A DNA stretch of 64,000 bases, taken from Georgenia ruanii (GTDB lineage Bacteria; Actinomycetota; Actinomycetes; Actinomycetales; Actinomycetaceae). The notes below the pieces were generated by a model that was not told the DNA's origin, searched no databases, and saw nothing but the letters and a program-made list of their open reading frames with translations. Location: assembly GCF_009193175.1 (NCBI RefSeq), contig NZ_VUKE01000003.1, forward strand, positions 62,001-126,000, written 5' to 3'. Below are positions 19,819-29,400 of this stretch, one piece after another. Position 1 is the stretch's first letter; each line of letters starts with the position of its first letter. The translations under genes and the position numbers were made by a program.

Positions 19819-20757
19819 CTAGGGATGGACCGGTCCCTCGTGCGGGCGGTGCGTGACCGGCTCGAGCTGGAAGGTGGAGTGGGCGACGCTGACCGGGAAG
19901 TGGTCCGCCACGCACCGCTGCAGCGCCGCGAGCAGGCCGGGCGCCTGCCCGTCGTGGAAGCAGGAGTCGTCGACCACCACGTGCGCGGAGAGCACCGGCA
20001 GGCCGGAGGCGATCTGCGAGGCGTGCAGGTCGTGCACCTCCCGCACGTGCGGCAGCTCGAGGAGGTGGGCGCGCACGTCGTCGAGGTCGAGCCCGCGCGG
20101 GGTGGACTCGAGCAGCACGCTGCCCGTCTCGCGCAGGAGCATGATCGTGCGCGGCACGATGAGGGCGCTGATGAGCATGCCGGCCACGGCGTCGGCCCGG
20201 GTCCAGCCGGTCGTGGCGATGACGACGGCGGAGACGATGACGGCGGCCGAGCCCAGCGCGTCGTTGACGACCTCGAGGAAGGCCGCGCGCAGGTTGAGGG
20301 TGGACGAGCGGCCGCCGGCGAGCACCGCGATGGAGACGAGGTTGGCCGCCAGGCCGATGACGCCGAAGACCAGCAGCCCGTCGGCGGGGACCTCCGGCGG
20401 CGCCATGAGCCGCCGGACACCCTCCACCAGGGCGTAGACGCCGACGGCGAGCAGCACGGCGGCCTGCGCCGCGGCGGCGAGCACCTCGGCCCGTCGGAAG
20501 CCCCAGGTCCGCCGGGGCGTGGGCGGGCGCAGCGTCAGGGACGCGGCGATCAGCGCGAGCAGCAGGCCGGCGGAGTCGGTGAGCATGTGCGCGGCGTCGA
20601 CGAGCAGCGCCAGGCTGCCGGTCCACACCGCGCCGACGATCTCCGCCACCAGCACCGTCGCGGTGATGCCGAAGGCCACCGCGAGGCGGCGCCGGCCCGT
20701 GTCCTCGGGCCCGTGCCCGTGCCCGTGCGCGTGCCCGTGGCCCGCGTGCCCGTCCAA
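19819..20757 (-). CDS. cation diffusion facilitator (CzcD/ZitB-like) metal exporter
   Basis: A 312-residue CDF transporter with a His-rich N-terminus (GHGHAHGHGHG), six helices and a C-terminal metal-binding domain. The TM2 metal site HMLTD (HxxxD) is intact. The TM5 site, usually HxxxD, reads EVVND (ExxxD), a change at a metal-ligand position. Such proteins export Zn2+, Cd2+ or Co2+ by proton antiport. The start is taken as TTG at 20757 because GGAGGGAG sits just upstream and the His-rich leader follows at once; no ATG or GTG fits as well. It is divergent from another CDF gene. Confidence 0.8.
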   Translation of the reverse strand: MDGHAGHGHAHGHGHGPEDTGRRRLAVAFGITATVLVAEIVGAVWTGSLALLVDAAHMLTDSAGLLLALIAASLTLRPPTPRRTWGFRRAEVLAAAAQAAVLLAVGVYALVEGVRRLMAPPEVPADGLLVFGVIGLAANLVSIAVLAGGRSSTLNLRAAFLEVVNDALGSAAVIVSAVVIATTGWTRADAVAGMLISALIVPRTIMLLRETGSVLLESTPRGLDLDDVRAHLLELPHVREVHDLHASQIASGLPVLSAHVVVDDSCFHDGQAPGLLAALQRCVADHFPVSVAHSTFQLEPVTHRPHEGPVHP

Positions 20758-20925
20758 CCCGGCTCCCTCCGACGTCCTGGCGCCATCATCCCGCGCCGGG
20801 ACGATCGCCCGGGAGAGCACCCGCCGGGCCCCGGAGCGGATCCTGCGGCGGTGGGTGCTCCGGTGGGTCCTCCGGCGGCGGGTCCTCCGGCGGCGGGCCG
20901 TCGGGCCCGGTGCTGCAATGGGCCG
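20758..20925. promoter_or_regulatory. divergent region between two CDF genes with short tandem repeats
   Basis: The 168-bp gap holds both promoters. A TGCAAT hexamer at 20914-20919 precedes the GTG of the plus-strand gene by six bases. Tandem CTCCGGCGGCGGGTC-type repeats lie at about 20868-20900. No metal-regulator box was recognised. Confidence 0.4.
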
Positions 20926-21861
20926 GTGAACCTCACGGTCGTCGTCGCGCTGGGGGCCAACGCCCTGGTGGCGGTGGCGAAGTCGGTCGCCGCCGCGCTG
21001 ACCGGGTCGGCCTCGCTGGTGGCCGAGGCGGCCCACTCGTGGGCGGACACGGGCAACGAGGTGCTCCTGCTCGTGGCCGACCGGCGCTCGCGACACCGGC
21101 CGGACCGCGCCCACCCGCTCGGCTACGGCCGCGAGGCCTACGTGTGGTCGATGTTCGCCGCGCTCGGGCTCTTCGCGTTCGGCTCGGCGGTCTCCATCAC
21201 CCACGGGGTGCAGGAGCTCGTCAACCCCGAGCCCGCCGCCCACTTCGCCGTCGGCTACGTCGTGCTGGCCGTCGCGTTCTGCCTCGAGGGCGTCTCCTTC
21301 CTCCAGGCGCTGCGGCAGGTGCGGAGCGAGGCGCGGCGGGTGCGCCGGGATCCGCTCGAGCACGCGCTGGAGACCTCCGACCCCACCCTGCGGGGGGTCT
21401 TCGCCGAGGACGCCGCCGCGCTCGTCGGCCTCGTCCTGGCGTTCGCGGGGCTGCTTGCCCACCAGCTCACGGGCTCGCCGGTGCCCGACGCCCTCGGCTC
21501 GATCGCCGTGGGCCTGCTCCTCGGCGTGGTCGCGGTGGTGCTGATCGACCGCAACCGCCGCTTCCTCGTGGGTGAGGCCGCCGACGAGCGGCTCACCGCC
21601 GGCGCGCTGGGCCACCTGTGCTCGTTGCCGGAGGTGGCCCGGGTGACGTACCTGCACCTGGAGTTCGTCGGCCCGCGGCAGGTCTTCCTCGTGGCGAGCG
21701 TCGACCTCGAGGGGGACGTCGTGGAGTCCGCCGTCGCGCCGCAGCTGCGCCGGGTCGAGGCCGCGTGCGAGGCGGTGCCGCTGGTGCGCAAGGCGGTCGT
21801 CACGGTGGCCGGCCCGAACGAGCCGAGCCTGCCGCTGCCCCCCGCCGCCCACGTGCGGTGA
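20926..21861 (+). CDS. cation diffusion facilitator family transporter (second type)
   Basis: A 311-residue CDF protein of a different subgroup from its neighbour. It lacks the His-rich leader, has HSWAD in TM2 and FAEDAAALVG in TM5 (acidic site), as in the SLC30A9/YdfM-like branch, and a C-terminal domain with HLEFVGPRQVFLVASVDL. Its metal specificity is unknown; Zn2+, Mn2+ or Fe2+ are possible. The GTG is six bases after TGCAAT, pointing to a leaderless mRNA. Confidence 0.82.
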   Translation: MNLTVVVALGANALVAVAKSVAAALTGSASLVAEAAHSWADTGNEVLLLVADRRSRHRPDRAHPLGYGREAYVWSMFAALGLFAFGSAVSITHGVQELVNPEPAAHFAVGYVVLAVAFCLEGVSFLQALRQVRSEARRVRRDPLEHALETSDPTLRGVFAEDAAALVGLVLAFAGLLAHQLTGSPVPDALGSIAVGLLLGVVAVVLIDRNRRFLVGEAADERLTAGALGHLCSLPEVARVTYLHLEFVGPRQVFLVASVDLEGDVVESAVAPQLRRVEAACEAVPLVRKAVVTVAGPNEPSLPLPPAAHVR

Positions 21862-21896
21862 CCCGTCGCGCGCGGACCCGGCAGGCGCCCGGTGCC

Positions 21897-21914
21897 GGCG
21901 CCGCGCGCGGCGCC
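21897..21914. terminator. 18-bp GC palindrome after the CDF gene
   Basis: GGCGCCGCGCGCGGCGCC is a perfect palindrome 35 bases after the CDF stop, with no T-tract. It may act as a terminator in this GC-rich genome. Confidence 0.35.
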
Positions 21915-21966
21915 TCACGAACGTGTCGGTGCCGGCGTCTACCGTCGGGACAACAGAGGAGGCGCC

Positions 21967-22452
21967 ATGACGTACGCACTGGTGAACTCGCCCGTCGGCA
22001 CGTTGACCCTCGTGGCCGACGGCGAGGCGCTGACCGGCCTCTACATGGAGCGCGCCAAGCACGTCCCGGACGCCGCGACCTTCGGGCCGCGCGACGACGA
22101 CGCCCTCGCGGTCGTCGCCGGGCAGCTGGGGGAGTACTTCGGCGGCCGGCGGCGCACCTTCGACGTCCCGCTGCGCCCGGCCGGTAGCCCCTTCCAGCGG
22201 CGGGTCTGGGAGGCGCTCACCCGCATCCCGTACGGGGCCACCTGCTCCTACGGGGAGCTGACGGCGGAGCTGGGCCTCACCGCGCAGGCGGTGCGGGCCG
22301 TGGCCGGGGCCAACGGCCGCAACCCGGTCTCGATCATCGTGCCGTGCCACCGGGTCATCGGCGCCGACGGCAGCCTCACCGGTTACGCCGGGGGCGTCGA
22401 GCGCAAGCGGTACCTGCTCGACCTCGAGCGCCAGGATGCCACCTTGTTCTGA
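21967..22452 (+). CDS. ogt: methylated-DNA--protein-cysteine methyltransferase
   Basis: A 161-residue suicide DNA-repair enzyme that transfers O6-alkyl groups from guanine to its own cysteine. The active-site motif VPCHRV (Cys127), the helix-turn-helix with AQAVRAVAGANGRNP and the upstream RVWEALTRIPYGATCSYGEL are typical of Ogt. Length is normal. GAGGAGG lies just before the ATG, and a TACCGT -10 element stands at about 21940. It appears to be a single-gene unit. Confidence 0.95.
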   Translation: MTYALVNSPVGTLTLVADGEALTGLYMERAKHVPDAATFGPRDDDALAVVAGQLGEYFGGRRRTFDVPLRPAGSPFQRRVWEALTRIPYGATCSYGELTAELGLTAQAVRAVAGANGRNPVSIIVPCHRVIGADGSLTGYAGGVERKRYLLDLERQDATLF

Positions 22453-22520
22453 TCGGCCCGCGCCCGGGGGCTACCCGGCGGAGAATGCCGGGAGGTGCCC
22501 GCGGCCCTGCGAGGTGGTCG

Positions 22521-23258
22521 GTGAGCGAGATCGGCGACGGCGCACCGCTGCTCGCGGGCCTGGTCCCGGACGTGGTCGTGGTCGAGACGTTCACCACCGG
22601 CCCGGCCGCGGCTCTGCCTCCCGAGGAGGCGGCCCTGGTCGCCGCGGCGACCCCGGAGCGGCGCCGCGAGTTCGCCGCGGCACGGTCCTGCGCCCGCCGC
22701 GCCCTGGCCCAGCTGGGCGTGGCGCCGCAGCCGATCCTCCTCGACCGGGACGTCCCGGCGTGGGCCGCCCGCGCGCCGCGGTGGCCCGAGGGCGTCGTCG
22801 GGAGCATGACGCACAGCGACGGCTACCACGCGGCGGCCGTCGCGCGCGCCAGCGTGATCGCCGCCGTCGGTGTCGACGCCGAGCCCAACGAGCCGCTCCC
22901 CGCTGGGGTCCGGGAGCTGGTCACGACCGACGAGGAGCGCGCGCTCCTGGCCCGGCTGTCCGGCACGCGGGCGGACGTGGCCTGGGACCGGCTGGTGTTC
23001 AGCGCGAAGGAGAGCGTGTACAAGGCCTGGTTCCCGCTCACCCGGCGGTGGCTGGACTTCGGCGACTGCCTGGTCCGGCCGGCGCCCGGGGGTACGTTCA
23101 CCGTGGCGCTGCGGATGGCCAGGCCCGCCGCGGGGGGTGCCCGCATCAGCGGGCTCGCCGGGCGGTGGCGCACCGCGCGCCGCGGCGGTCGCGGGTACGT
23201 CGCGACGGCGCTCGCCGTGCCCGCCGCCCCCGGCGCCGGCGGACCGCCCGCCCGCTAG
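22521..23258 (+). CDS. Sfp-type 4'-phosphopantetheinyl transferase
   Basis: A 245-residue enzyme that attaches the coenzyme A arm to carrier-protein serines. Family motifs are visible: VGVDAEPNEPLP (Mg2+-binding Asp/Glu pair, ~116-127) and FSAKESVYKAW (Lys/Glu of the catalytic motif, ~158-168), plus the N-terminal RRREFAAARSCARRAL. It belongs to the EntD-like short class. The GTG start at 22521 gives a normal length; the ribosome site is weak. It lies 4 kb upstream of the only carrier-domain gene in the window, the Pls-like synthetase, which it may activate. That link is inference. Confidence 0.88.
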   Translation: MSEIGDGAPLLAGLVPDVVVVETFTTGPAAALPPEEAALVAAATPERRREFAAARSCARRALAQLGVAPQPILLDRDVPAWAARAPRWPEGVVGSMTHSDGYHAAAVARASVIAAVGVDAEPNEPLPAGVRELVTTDEERALLARLSGTRADVAWDRLVFSAKESVYKAWFPLTRRWLDFGDCLVRPAPGGTFTVALRMARPAAGGARISGLAGRWRTARRGGRGYVATALAVPAAPGAGGPPAR

Positions 23259-23649
23259 CGGCACCGGCAGCGCGGGCCCGGTACGACGCCGTCCGCGCCG
23301 CCCCCACACGACGCGGGCGGACCGGTTCACCTGCCTGACGAATTGTTCAGATTCCTCAGGTTTCACTCAGCCAGGTCCTTCATGGTTCATCGATCGAACG
23401 CCACGAGGCCAGACCGATGACGACCACGGCAAGGACCCCAGCAGCGCCGCGCCGGGCACTCGGCGGCGGACGTGCGCACCGCGTCCGCCAGCTCCTGACC
23501 CGACCGGTCTCCCACCACCGGACGCGCGCGACCCGCCAGCGGCGGCGGGTCGCCGGGGCCGGGGGCGTCCTTGCCGGACCGGCTCGGCAGCACGTCAGGT
23601 CCGAGGACCAGCAACCACATCCGTACTCCGGGACAGCAGAGGAGGGGCC
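23259..23649 (+). promoter_or_regulatory. 391-bp intergenic region with an AT-rich island before the aspartate kinase
   Basis: No convincing gene was found. Positions ~23330-23400 are close to half A+T, far above the surroundings, and contain a CCTGA-N17-TCAGG repeat and GTTCATCGATCGAAC (23385-23399, a GTTC-N7-GAAC inverted repeat). This looks like the promoter/operator region of the aspartate kinase-synthetase operon. A GGAGG ribosome site follows near 23640. No riboswitch was recognised. Confidence 0.45.
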
Positions 23650-24999
23650 GTGTACGGTCGCTCGCCAGGGTTGGAGCCCGACATCACGACGGACGCATGG
23701 GTTCCCGACGCCGCCGTGCGACGGCGCCCGCGCGAAGCCTTGGTCGTGCAGAAGTTTGGCGGGTCCTCGGTCGCCGACCCCGTCAGCATCCGGCGCGTGG
23801 CGCACCGGGTCCTCGAGGCGCGTGCCGCCGGCCGCCGCGTCGTGGTCGTGGTCTCCGCGATGGGCGACACCACCGACGAGCTGCTGGACCTCGCCAACGG
23901 CGTGACGCCGTTCCCGTCCGCACGCGAGCTCGACGTGCTGCTCTCCGCCGGGGAGCGGATCTCCACGGCGCTGCTCGCCCTCGCCCTGACCGATCGGGGG
24001 GTGAGCGCGCGGGCCTTCACCGGTCCGGAGGCGGGCCTCGTGACCGACGGCACCCACGGCAAGGCCCATCTCGTGGACGTCAACCCCCGCCGGATCCGCA
24101 GCTTCCTGCGCCAGGACGGGATCGCCGTCGTCGCCGGATTCCAGGGGGAGTCCCGGTCGACGAAGGAGGTCACGACGCTCGGCCGGGGCGGGTCCGACAT
24201 CACTGCGGTCGCGCTGGCCGCCGCGCTGGGGGCCGCCGAGTGCGAGATCTACACGGACGTCGCCGGCGTCTACTCGGCGGATCCGCGGGTCGTGCCCGCC
24301 GCCCGGAAGATCCCCTCCCTCACGAGCGAGGAGATGCTGGAGCTGGCGGCAGCCGGCGCCAAGGTGCTGCACCCGCGCTGCGTGGAGTACGCCCGCCGCT
24401 TCGGCGTCGTCCTGCACGTCCGGTCGTCCTTCACGCAAGAGCCCGGCACCCTCGTCCTGCCTGACCGACGGAGCGTCCCGGGCGAGCCCGTGGAGCTGGA
24501 GCAACCCATCGTCACCGGGGTGACGGCCGACCCGAACCAGGCGAAGGTCACCGTCACCGGCGTCCCCGACGCGGCCGGTGCCGCGGCCCGGATTTTCCGC
24601 CTCGTCGCCCGCGCCGGCGTCCGCGTCGAGATGATCGTGCAGAACGCCGGCACCCTCGGGTCGGGGCGCACCGACATCTCCTTCACCGTCCCCGCCGAGC
24701 ACGGGCCCGCCGTCGTGAAGCTGCTCCGCGAGGCGCGCGAGCACGTCGGGTTCCTCGCCGTCGACCGCGACGAGGAGATCGCCCTGCTCTCGGTGCGCGG
24801 GTTCGGCATGCGTCAGGGCCACCGCGTCTTCCCCCGTGTGCTCGCGGCACTGGCCCGCGCCGGCGTGAACGTCGAGATGATCTCGGCCTCCGAGTTCCGG
24901 ATCGCCGTGGTCGTCCGGGCCGACGCGCTGGCCCGGGCCGAGGACGCGGTCGGCGAGGCGTTCTCCGCGACGTGGGCGGAGGTGCCGGCGCTCGTGTGA
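23650..24999 (+). CDS. lysC: aspartate kinase
   Basis: A 449-residue aspartokinase making aspartyl-4-phosphate. The kinase domain begins VVQKFGGSSVADP (~34-46) and has GERIST, GRGGSDITAVALAAALGA and EIYTDVAGVYSADPR. Two ACT regulatory domains follow (~295-445). About 30 extra residues precede the usual start, from the GTG with a GGAGG site. In ACT1, the segment QNAGTLGSGRTDISF has Gly where Corynebacterium LysC has feedback-critical Ser301. It lies 81 bp upstream of a diaminobutyrate aminotransferase, so it probably feeds aspartate semialdehyde into that pathway rather than (only) lysine and threonine synthesis. Confidence 0.93.
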   Translation: MYGRSPGLEPDITTDAWVPDAAVRRRPREALVVQKFGGSSVADPVSIRRVAHRVLEARAAGRRVVVVVSAMGDTTDELLDLANGVTPFPSARELDVLLSAGERISTALLALALTDRGVSARAFTGPEAGLVTDGTHGKAHLVDVNPRRIRSFLRQDGIAVVAGFQGESRSTKEVTTLGRGGSDITAVALAAALGAAECEIYTDVAGVYSADPRVVPAARKIPSLTSEEMLELAAAGAKVLHPRCVEYARRFGVVLHVRSSFTQEPGTLVLPDRRSVPGEPVELEQPIVTGVTADPNQAKVTVTGVPDAAGAAARIFRLVARAGVRVEMIVQNAGTLGSGRTDISFTVPAEHGPAVVKLLREAREHVGFLAVDRDEEIALLSVRGFGMRQGHRVFPRVLAALARAGVNVEMISASEFRIAVVVRADALARAEDAVGEAFSATWAEVPALV

Positions 25000-25080
25000 C
25001 CAGATGTGCGCGCCCGGGCGGCGCGCGTCCTCGGCGGGTGCCGCACCATCCCGCCCCCTCGATGACGGAGGTCGATCCGC

Positions 25081-26496
25081 GTGGCAATCCAGCCCCTGAC
25101 CCTGCCCGTTCCCACCTCACCCCCGGCCCTGACCGAGGAGGGCTTCGCCGGCCCGATGGTCGCCGGCGACCTTCCCGGTCCCCGCTCCCGCGTCCTGCTC
25201 GAGCGTCAGGAGCAGCGCGAGTCCAACGCGCGCACGTACCCGCGCCACCTCCCCATCGCCATCGCGGACGCGCGGGGCTCGCTGGTCCGCGACGTCGACG
25301 GCAACGTCTTCATCGACTTCCTCGCCGGCGCCGGGGTGCTCTCCCTCGGGCACAACCACCCCGAGCTCGTGCGCGTGGCGGCCCGCCAGCTGGAGATCTT
25401 CACCCACGGCCTGGACCTGCCCACCCCCGCGAAGGACGACTTCGTCACCGCCCAGCTCTCCATGCTCCCCGCCGCGCTGAAGGACCGGATGAAGATCCAC
25501 TTCTGCGGCCCCACCGGGGCGAACGCGGTCGAGGCGGCCATCAAGCTGTGCAAGACCGCCACCGGCCGGGACGACATCGTCAGCTTCGCCGGCGGCTTCC
25601 ACGGCAGCACCGCCGCCGCCATGGCGGTGACCGGGCTCGTCGAGCAGAAGGCGCCGGTGGGCGGCGGCATGCCGGGCGTCCACTTCTTCCCCTACTCCTA
25701 CTGCGCCCGCTGCCCGCTGGGGCTGAGCAAGGAGTCCTCCGGCACCCGGTGCGCCCACTACCTCGAGAACGCGCTCACCGACCCCCTCGGCGGCATCCCG
25801 TTGCCCGCCGCGGTGATCATGGAGATGGTCCAGGGCGAGGGCGGCGTCATCCCCGCCACGTACGAGTTCGCCCAGCGGGTGCGCCGCCTCACCCGGGAGC
25901 TCGGCATCCCCCTCATCGTCGACGAGGTCCAGACCGGTTGCGGCCGCACCGGGACCTGGTTCGCGTTCGAGCAGTACGACATCGAGCCGGACGTCATCGT
26001 CGCGTCCAAGGCGCTCAGCGGCATCGGCACGCCGGTCGCCGTGATCCTGTACGACAAGGAGCTCGACCGCTGGGCCCCCGGCGCGCACATCGGCACGTTC
26101 CGCGGGAACCAGCTGGCCTTCGCCACCGGCGCGGCCGCGGTCGAGATCGTGCGCCGGGACCGGGTGCTGGAGAACGTGCGGGAGCGGGGCGCGCAGGTCG
26201 CCGCGCTGCTGACGCCGCTGGAGACCCTTGACTGGGTGCTGGAGGTGCGCGGCCGGGGCTTGATGTGGGGCATCGAGCTCGTCCACCCCGGCACCGGCCG
26301 CCCGGACGGCGAGCTGGCCGAGGCGGTCCAGGCCGAGGCACTGCGCCACGGCGTCATCGTGGAGACCGGCGGCCGGGACGGCTGCGTCGTCCGGCTCCTG
26401 CCACCGCTGAATGTCACGGAGGACCACGTCGCCGCGGCCTGCGGCGTGCTCGTCGACGCCGTCAGCGCCGTCGGGGAGCAGGGGAGGGCTGCATGA
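25081..26496 (+). CDS. dat: L-2,4-diaminobutyrate:2-oxoglutarate 4-aminotransferase
   Basis: A 471-residue class III PLP aminotransferase. Marks: NVFIDFLAGAGVLSLGHNHP, FCGPTGANAVEAAIKLCKTATGR, SFAGGFHGSTAAAMAVTG, the cofactor Asp in PLIVDEVQTGCGRTG and the PLP lysine Lys310 in VASKALSGIGTPVAV. Pattern and length fit the Dat/PvdH branch that forms L-2,4-diaminobutyrate from aspartate semialdehyde and glutamate. EctB, the ectoine enzyme, is the close alternative, but no ectA or ectC is present. GGAGG is 9 bases before the GTG. Its stop overlaps the start of the synthetase (ATGA), so the two are translationally coupled. Confidence 0.88.
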   Translation: MAIQPLTLPVPTSPPALTEEGFAGPMVAGDLPGPRSRVLLERQEQRESNARTYPRHLPIAIADARGSLVRDVDGNVFIDFLAGAGVLSLGHNHPELVRVAARQLEIFTHGLDLPTPAKDDFVTAQLSMLPAALKDRMKIHFCGPTGANAVEAAIKLCKTATGRDDIVSFAGGFHGSTAAAMAVTGLVEQKAPVGGGMPGVHFFPYSYCARCPLGLSKESSGTRCAHYLENALTDPLGGIPLPAAVIMEMVQGEGGVIPATYEFAQRVRRLTRELGIPLIVDEVQTGCGRTGTWFAFEQYDIEPDVIVASKALSGIGTPVAVILYDKELDRWAPGAHIGTFRGNQLAFATGAAAVEIVRRDRVLENVRERGAQVAALLTPLETLDWVLEVRGRGLMWGIELVHPGTGRPDGELAEAVQAEALRHGVIVETGGRDGCVVRLLPPLNVTEDHVAAACGVLVDAVSAVGEQGRAA

Positions 26497-29400
26497 CCAC
26501 GACCCGAACCGAGGTCGACCTGCTCGGGCCGGTGCTCGTGCCGCGGGCGGACCGGACCTTGCGGTGGCGCCCGGGGGAGCGGATGGAGTCGCTGTTCGAG
26601 GAGACGTGCGACCGGCTCCGCCGTCCGGACGGGTCCAGCCCGCTGGCGGTGGACGCCCCCGAGGAGGCGCTCACCTACGACGAGCTCGACCGGCGCGCCA
26701 ACGGCCTGGCCCGCTACCTGCTCGCCGGGGGCACCCGGCCCGGGGACCGGGTGGCCCTGCTCCTCGACCACGCCGTGAGCGCCTACACCGCGATGCTGGC
26801 GGTGCTGAAGCTGCGGGCCGCCTACGTCCCGCTCGACGCCGGGTTTCCCGACGACCGGATCGACTACATCGTCGCCGACGCCGGCGCGACGACCGTGCTG
26901 ACCGTCTCCCACCTGCGGGAACGCCTGACACGGACCGGCGCCCGGGTGGTCTGCCTGGACGAGGCGGCCCCCGCGCTGGCCACCGCCGAGGACTCCCGCC
27001 TCCAGCCCGGGCCGGCCGGGGGAGCGGCCGAGGAGCTCGCCTACATCATCTACACGTCCGGGTCGACCGGGCGGCCCAAGGGCGTCGCCGTCGAGCACGC
27101 GAGCATCTGCAACTTCGTGCGCGTGGCGGCCGAGGTCTACGGCTACGACCCGACCGACCGGGTCTACCAGGGCATGACGATCGCCTTCGACTTCTCCGTC
27201 GAGGAGATCTGGGTGCCGTGGATGGTGGGGGCCACCCTCGTGCCGCGGCCCCAGGGGGGCAGCCTGCTCGGCCTCGAGCTCGCGACCTTCCTGCGCGAGC
27301 GCCGGGTCACGGCCATGTGCTGCGTGCCGACCCTGCTGGCCACGCTCGAGGAGGACCTGCCCGAGCTGCGGTTCCTGCTGGTCTCCGGCGAGGCGTGCCC
27401 GCGCGACCTCATCGTGCGCTGGCACCGGGACGGGCGCCGGTTCCTCAACGTCTACGGCCCTACCGAGGCGACCGTGACGGCGACGTGGGACGTGGTCGAC
27501 CCGGACGAGCCGGTCACCCTCGGCGTCCCGCTGCCCACGTACTCCGCGGTCATCCTCCACCCCGAGGAGGCCCGCGCCCTGCCGCCGGGCGAGATGGGCG
27601 AGATCGGCATCGCCGGGGTGGGGCTGGCCCGCGGGTATGTCGGCCGGGACGACCTGACGCGCAAGGCGTTCATCCCCGACTTCCTCGGGATGCCGGACAA
27701 CCCGACGGGACGGATCTACCGCACCGGGGACCTCGGCCGCCTCGACGAGCACGGGCGGATCGAGTACCACGGCCGCATCGACACCCAGGTGAAGGTCCGG
27801 GGCTACCGGATCGAGCTGTCCGAGATCGAGTCCGTGCTGCTGCAGGCCCCCGGGGTGGCCCAGGCGGTGGTCTCCACCCACGAGCCGCGGCCCGGCGTGG
27901 TGGAACTGGCCGCCTACTACACGGCGCGCCGGGACGCTCCCGCCGCCGAGGATGAGCTGGTGCGGCGCCTGCGCGAGCGGCTGCCCGCGTACATGGTGCC
28001 CGCCTACCTCGAGCGGCTCGAGACGATCCCGATGCTGCCCAGCGGCAAGGCGGACCGCAAGAGCCTGCCGCCGCCGACCCGGCGCGGTGCCCCCGAGGGA
28101 GACGTCGTGCCGCCGGCGACCCCCACCGAGGAGGCGCTCGCGCGCGAGCTCGCCGAGGTCCTCGGCCTCGACCGGGTCTCGGTCGAGGCGCACTTCTTCG
28201 AGGACCTCGGGCTCAACTCCCTGCTGCTGGCCCACTTCGCGGCGCGGGTCCGCCAGCACACCACCCTCCCGCCGCTGGCCATCCAGGACCTCTACCAGCA
28301 CCCGACCGTGCGGCAGCTGGCCGAGGTCTCCGACGCGGCGGCGGAGGACGCCACCGACCTTGCCGACGCCGCCGAGGAACCGGAGCCCGTGGCCCAGGTG
28401 GGCGCGGGGGCGTTCGTGCTGTGCGGGGCCCTGCAGACCGCCCTCGTGCTGGCGTACTCCTACCTCCTCGCGCTCGGGGCCGTCGTCGGGTACAACTGGG
28501 TCGCCGCGGGCACCGGGCTCGTGGACATGTGGGTCCGCTCGGTGAGCTTCGGGATGGGCACCGTCCTGGCGACCGCCCTGGTCCCGGTCGCGCTGAAGTG
28601 GCTGCTGGTGGGGCGCTGGACCGAGGGAGAGCTCCCGGTCTGGAGCCTGCGGTACGTGCGCTTCTGGTTCCTCAAGGCCACGCTGACGATCAACCCGATG
28701 CGGTTCTTCGTCGCCACACCGCTCTATCCGCTCTACCTGCGCGCGCTCGGCGCCCACATCGGCCGGGACGTGACGATCCTGACGACGGCGCCCGTGGGCT
28801 GCCCCGACCTGCTCACCGTCGGTGACCGCACGGTCATCCGCAAGGACACCGACGTGCGGTGCTACCGCGCCGAGGCCGGGCGCATCCAGACCGGGCGCGT
28901 CACGATCGGCCGCGACGTCCTCGTGGGCGAGCATTCCGTCATCGAGATCGGCACGGAGATGGGCGACCGGTCCCAGCTCGGGCACACCTCCTCCTTGCAC
29001 CGCGGTCAGCGGGTGCCGGCCGGGGAGCACTGGCACGGGTCACCGGCCCGCCGCACCGCCACGGACTACGACGTCGTCCCGCCCGTGCCCCGCGGTGCCG
29101 GCCGGCGCGCGGCCTACGGCGTCATGGTGGTGCTCAACCGCCTCGGGCTGGTCGCCCCCGTCGGGTTCCTGCTCCTCGCGATGGGGGGGACGAACTTCTA
29201 CGCCTACGCCAACCTCGGGCACATCCAGGCGAACCGTGCGGAGTTCTGGGTCGTGCTGCTCGTCGCCGCCACGGTGCTGTACTTCGGCGGGCTCGCCGCG
29301 ATGCTGGTCGCGGTGGTGACCGTGCCCCGGCTGCTGAGCAGGTTCGTGGTCCCTGGGAGGACCTACCCGCTGTACGGCTTCGCCTACGCCGCGCACCGGG

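Noticed and set aside
20868-20900. CRISPR-like or minisatellite array
   Set aside because: Only two or three short GC repeats without spacers; simple-sequence repetition.
23417-23905. Frame beginning MTTTARTP before and across the aspartate kinase start
   Set aside because: No ribosome site, no domain, and it runs far into the aspartate kinase in another frame.
25081-26496. Ectoine pathway (EctB reading of the aminotransferase)
   Set aside because: No ectA or ectC nearby; direct coupling to a Pls-type synthetase points to diaminobutyrate polymer.
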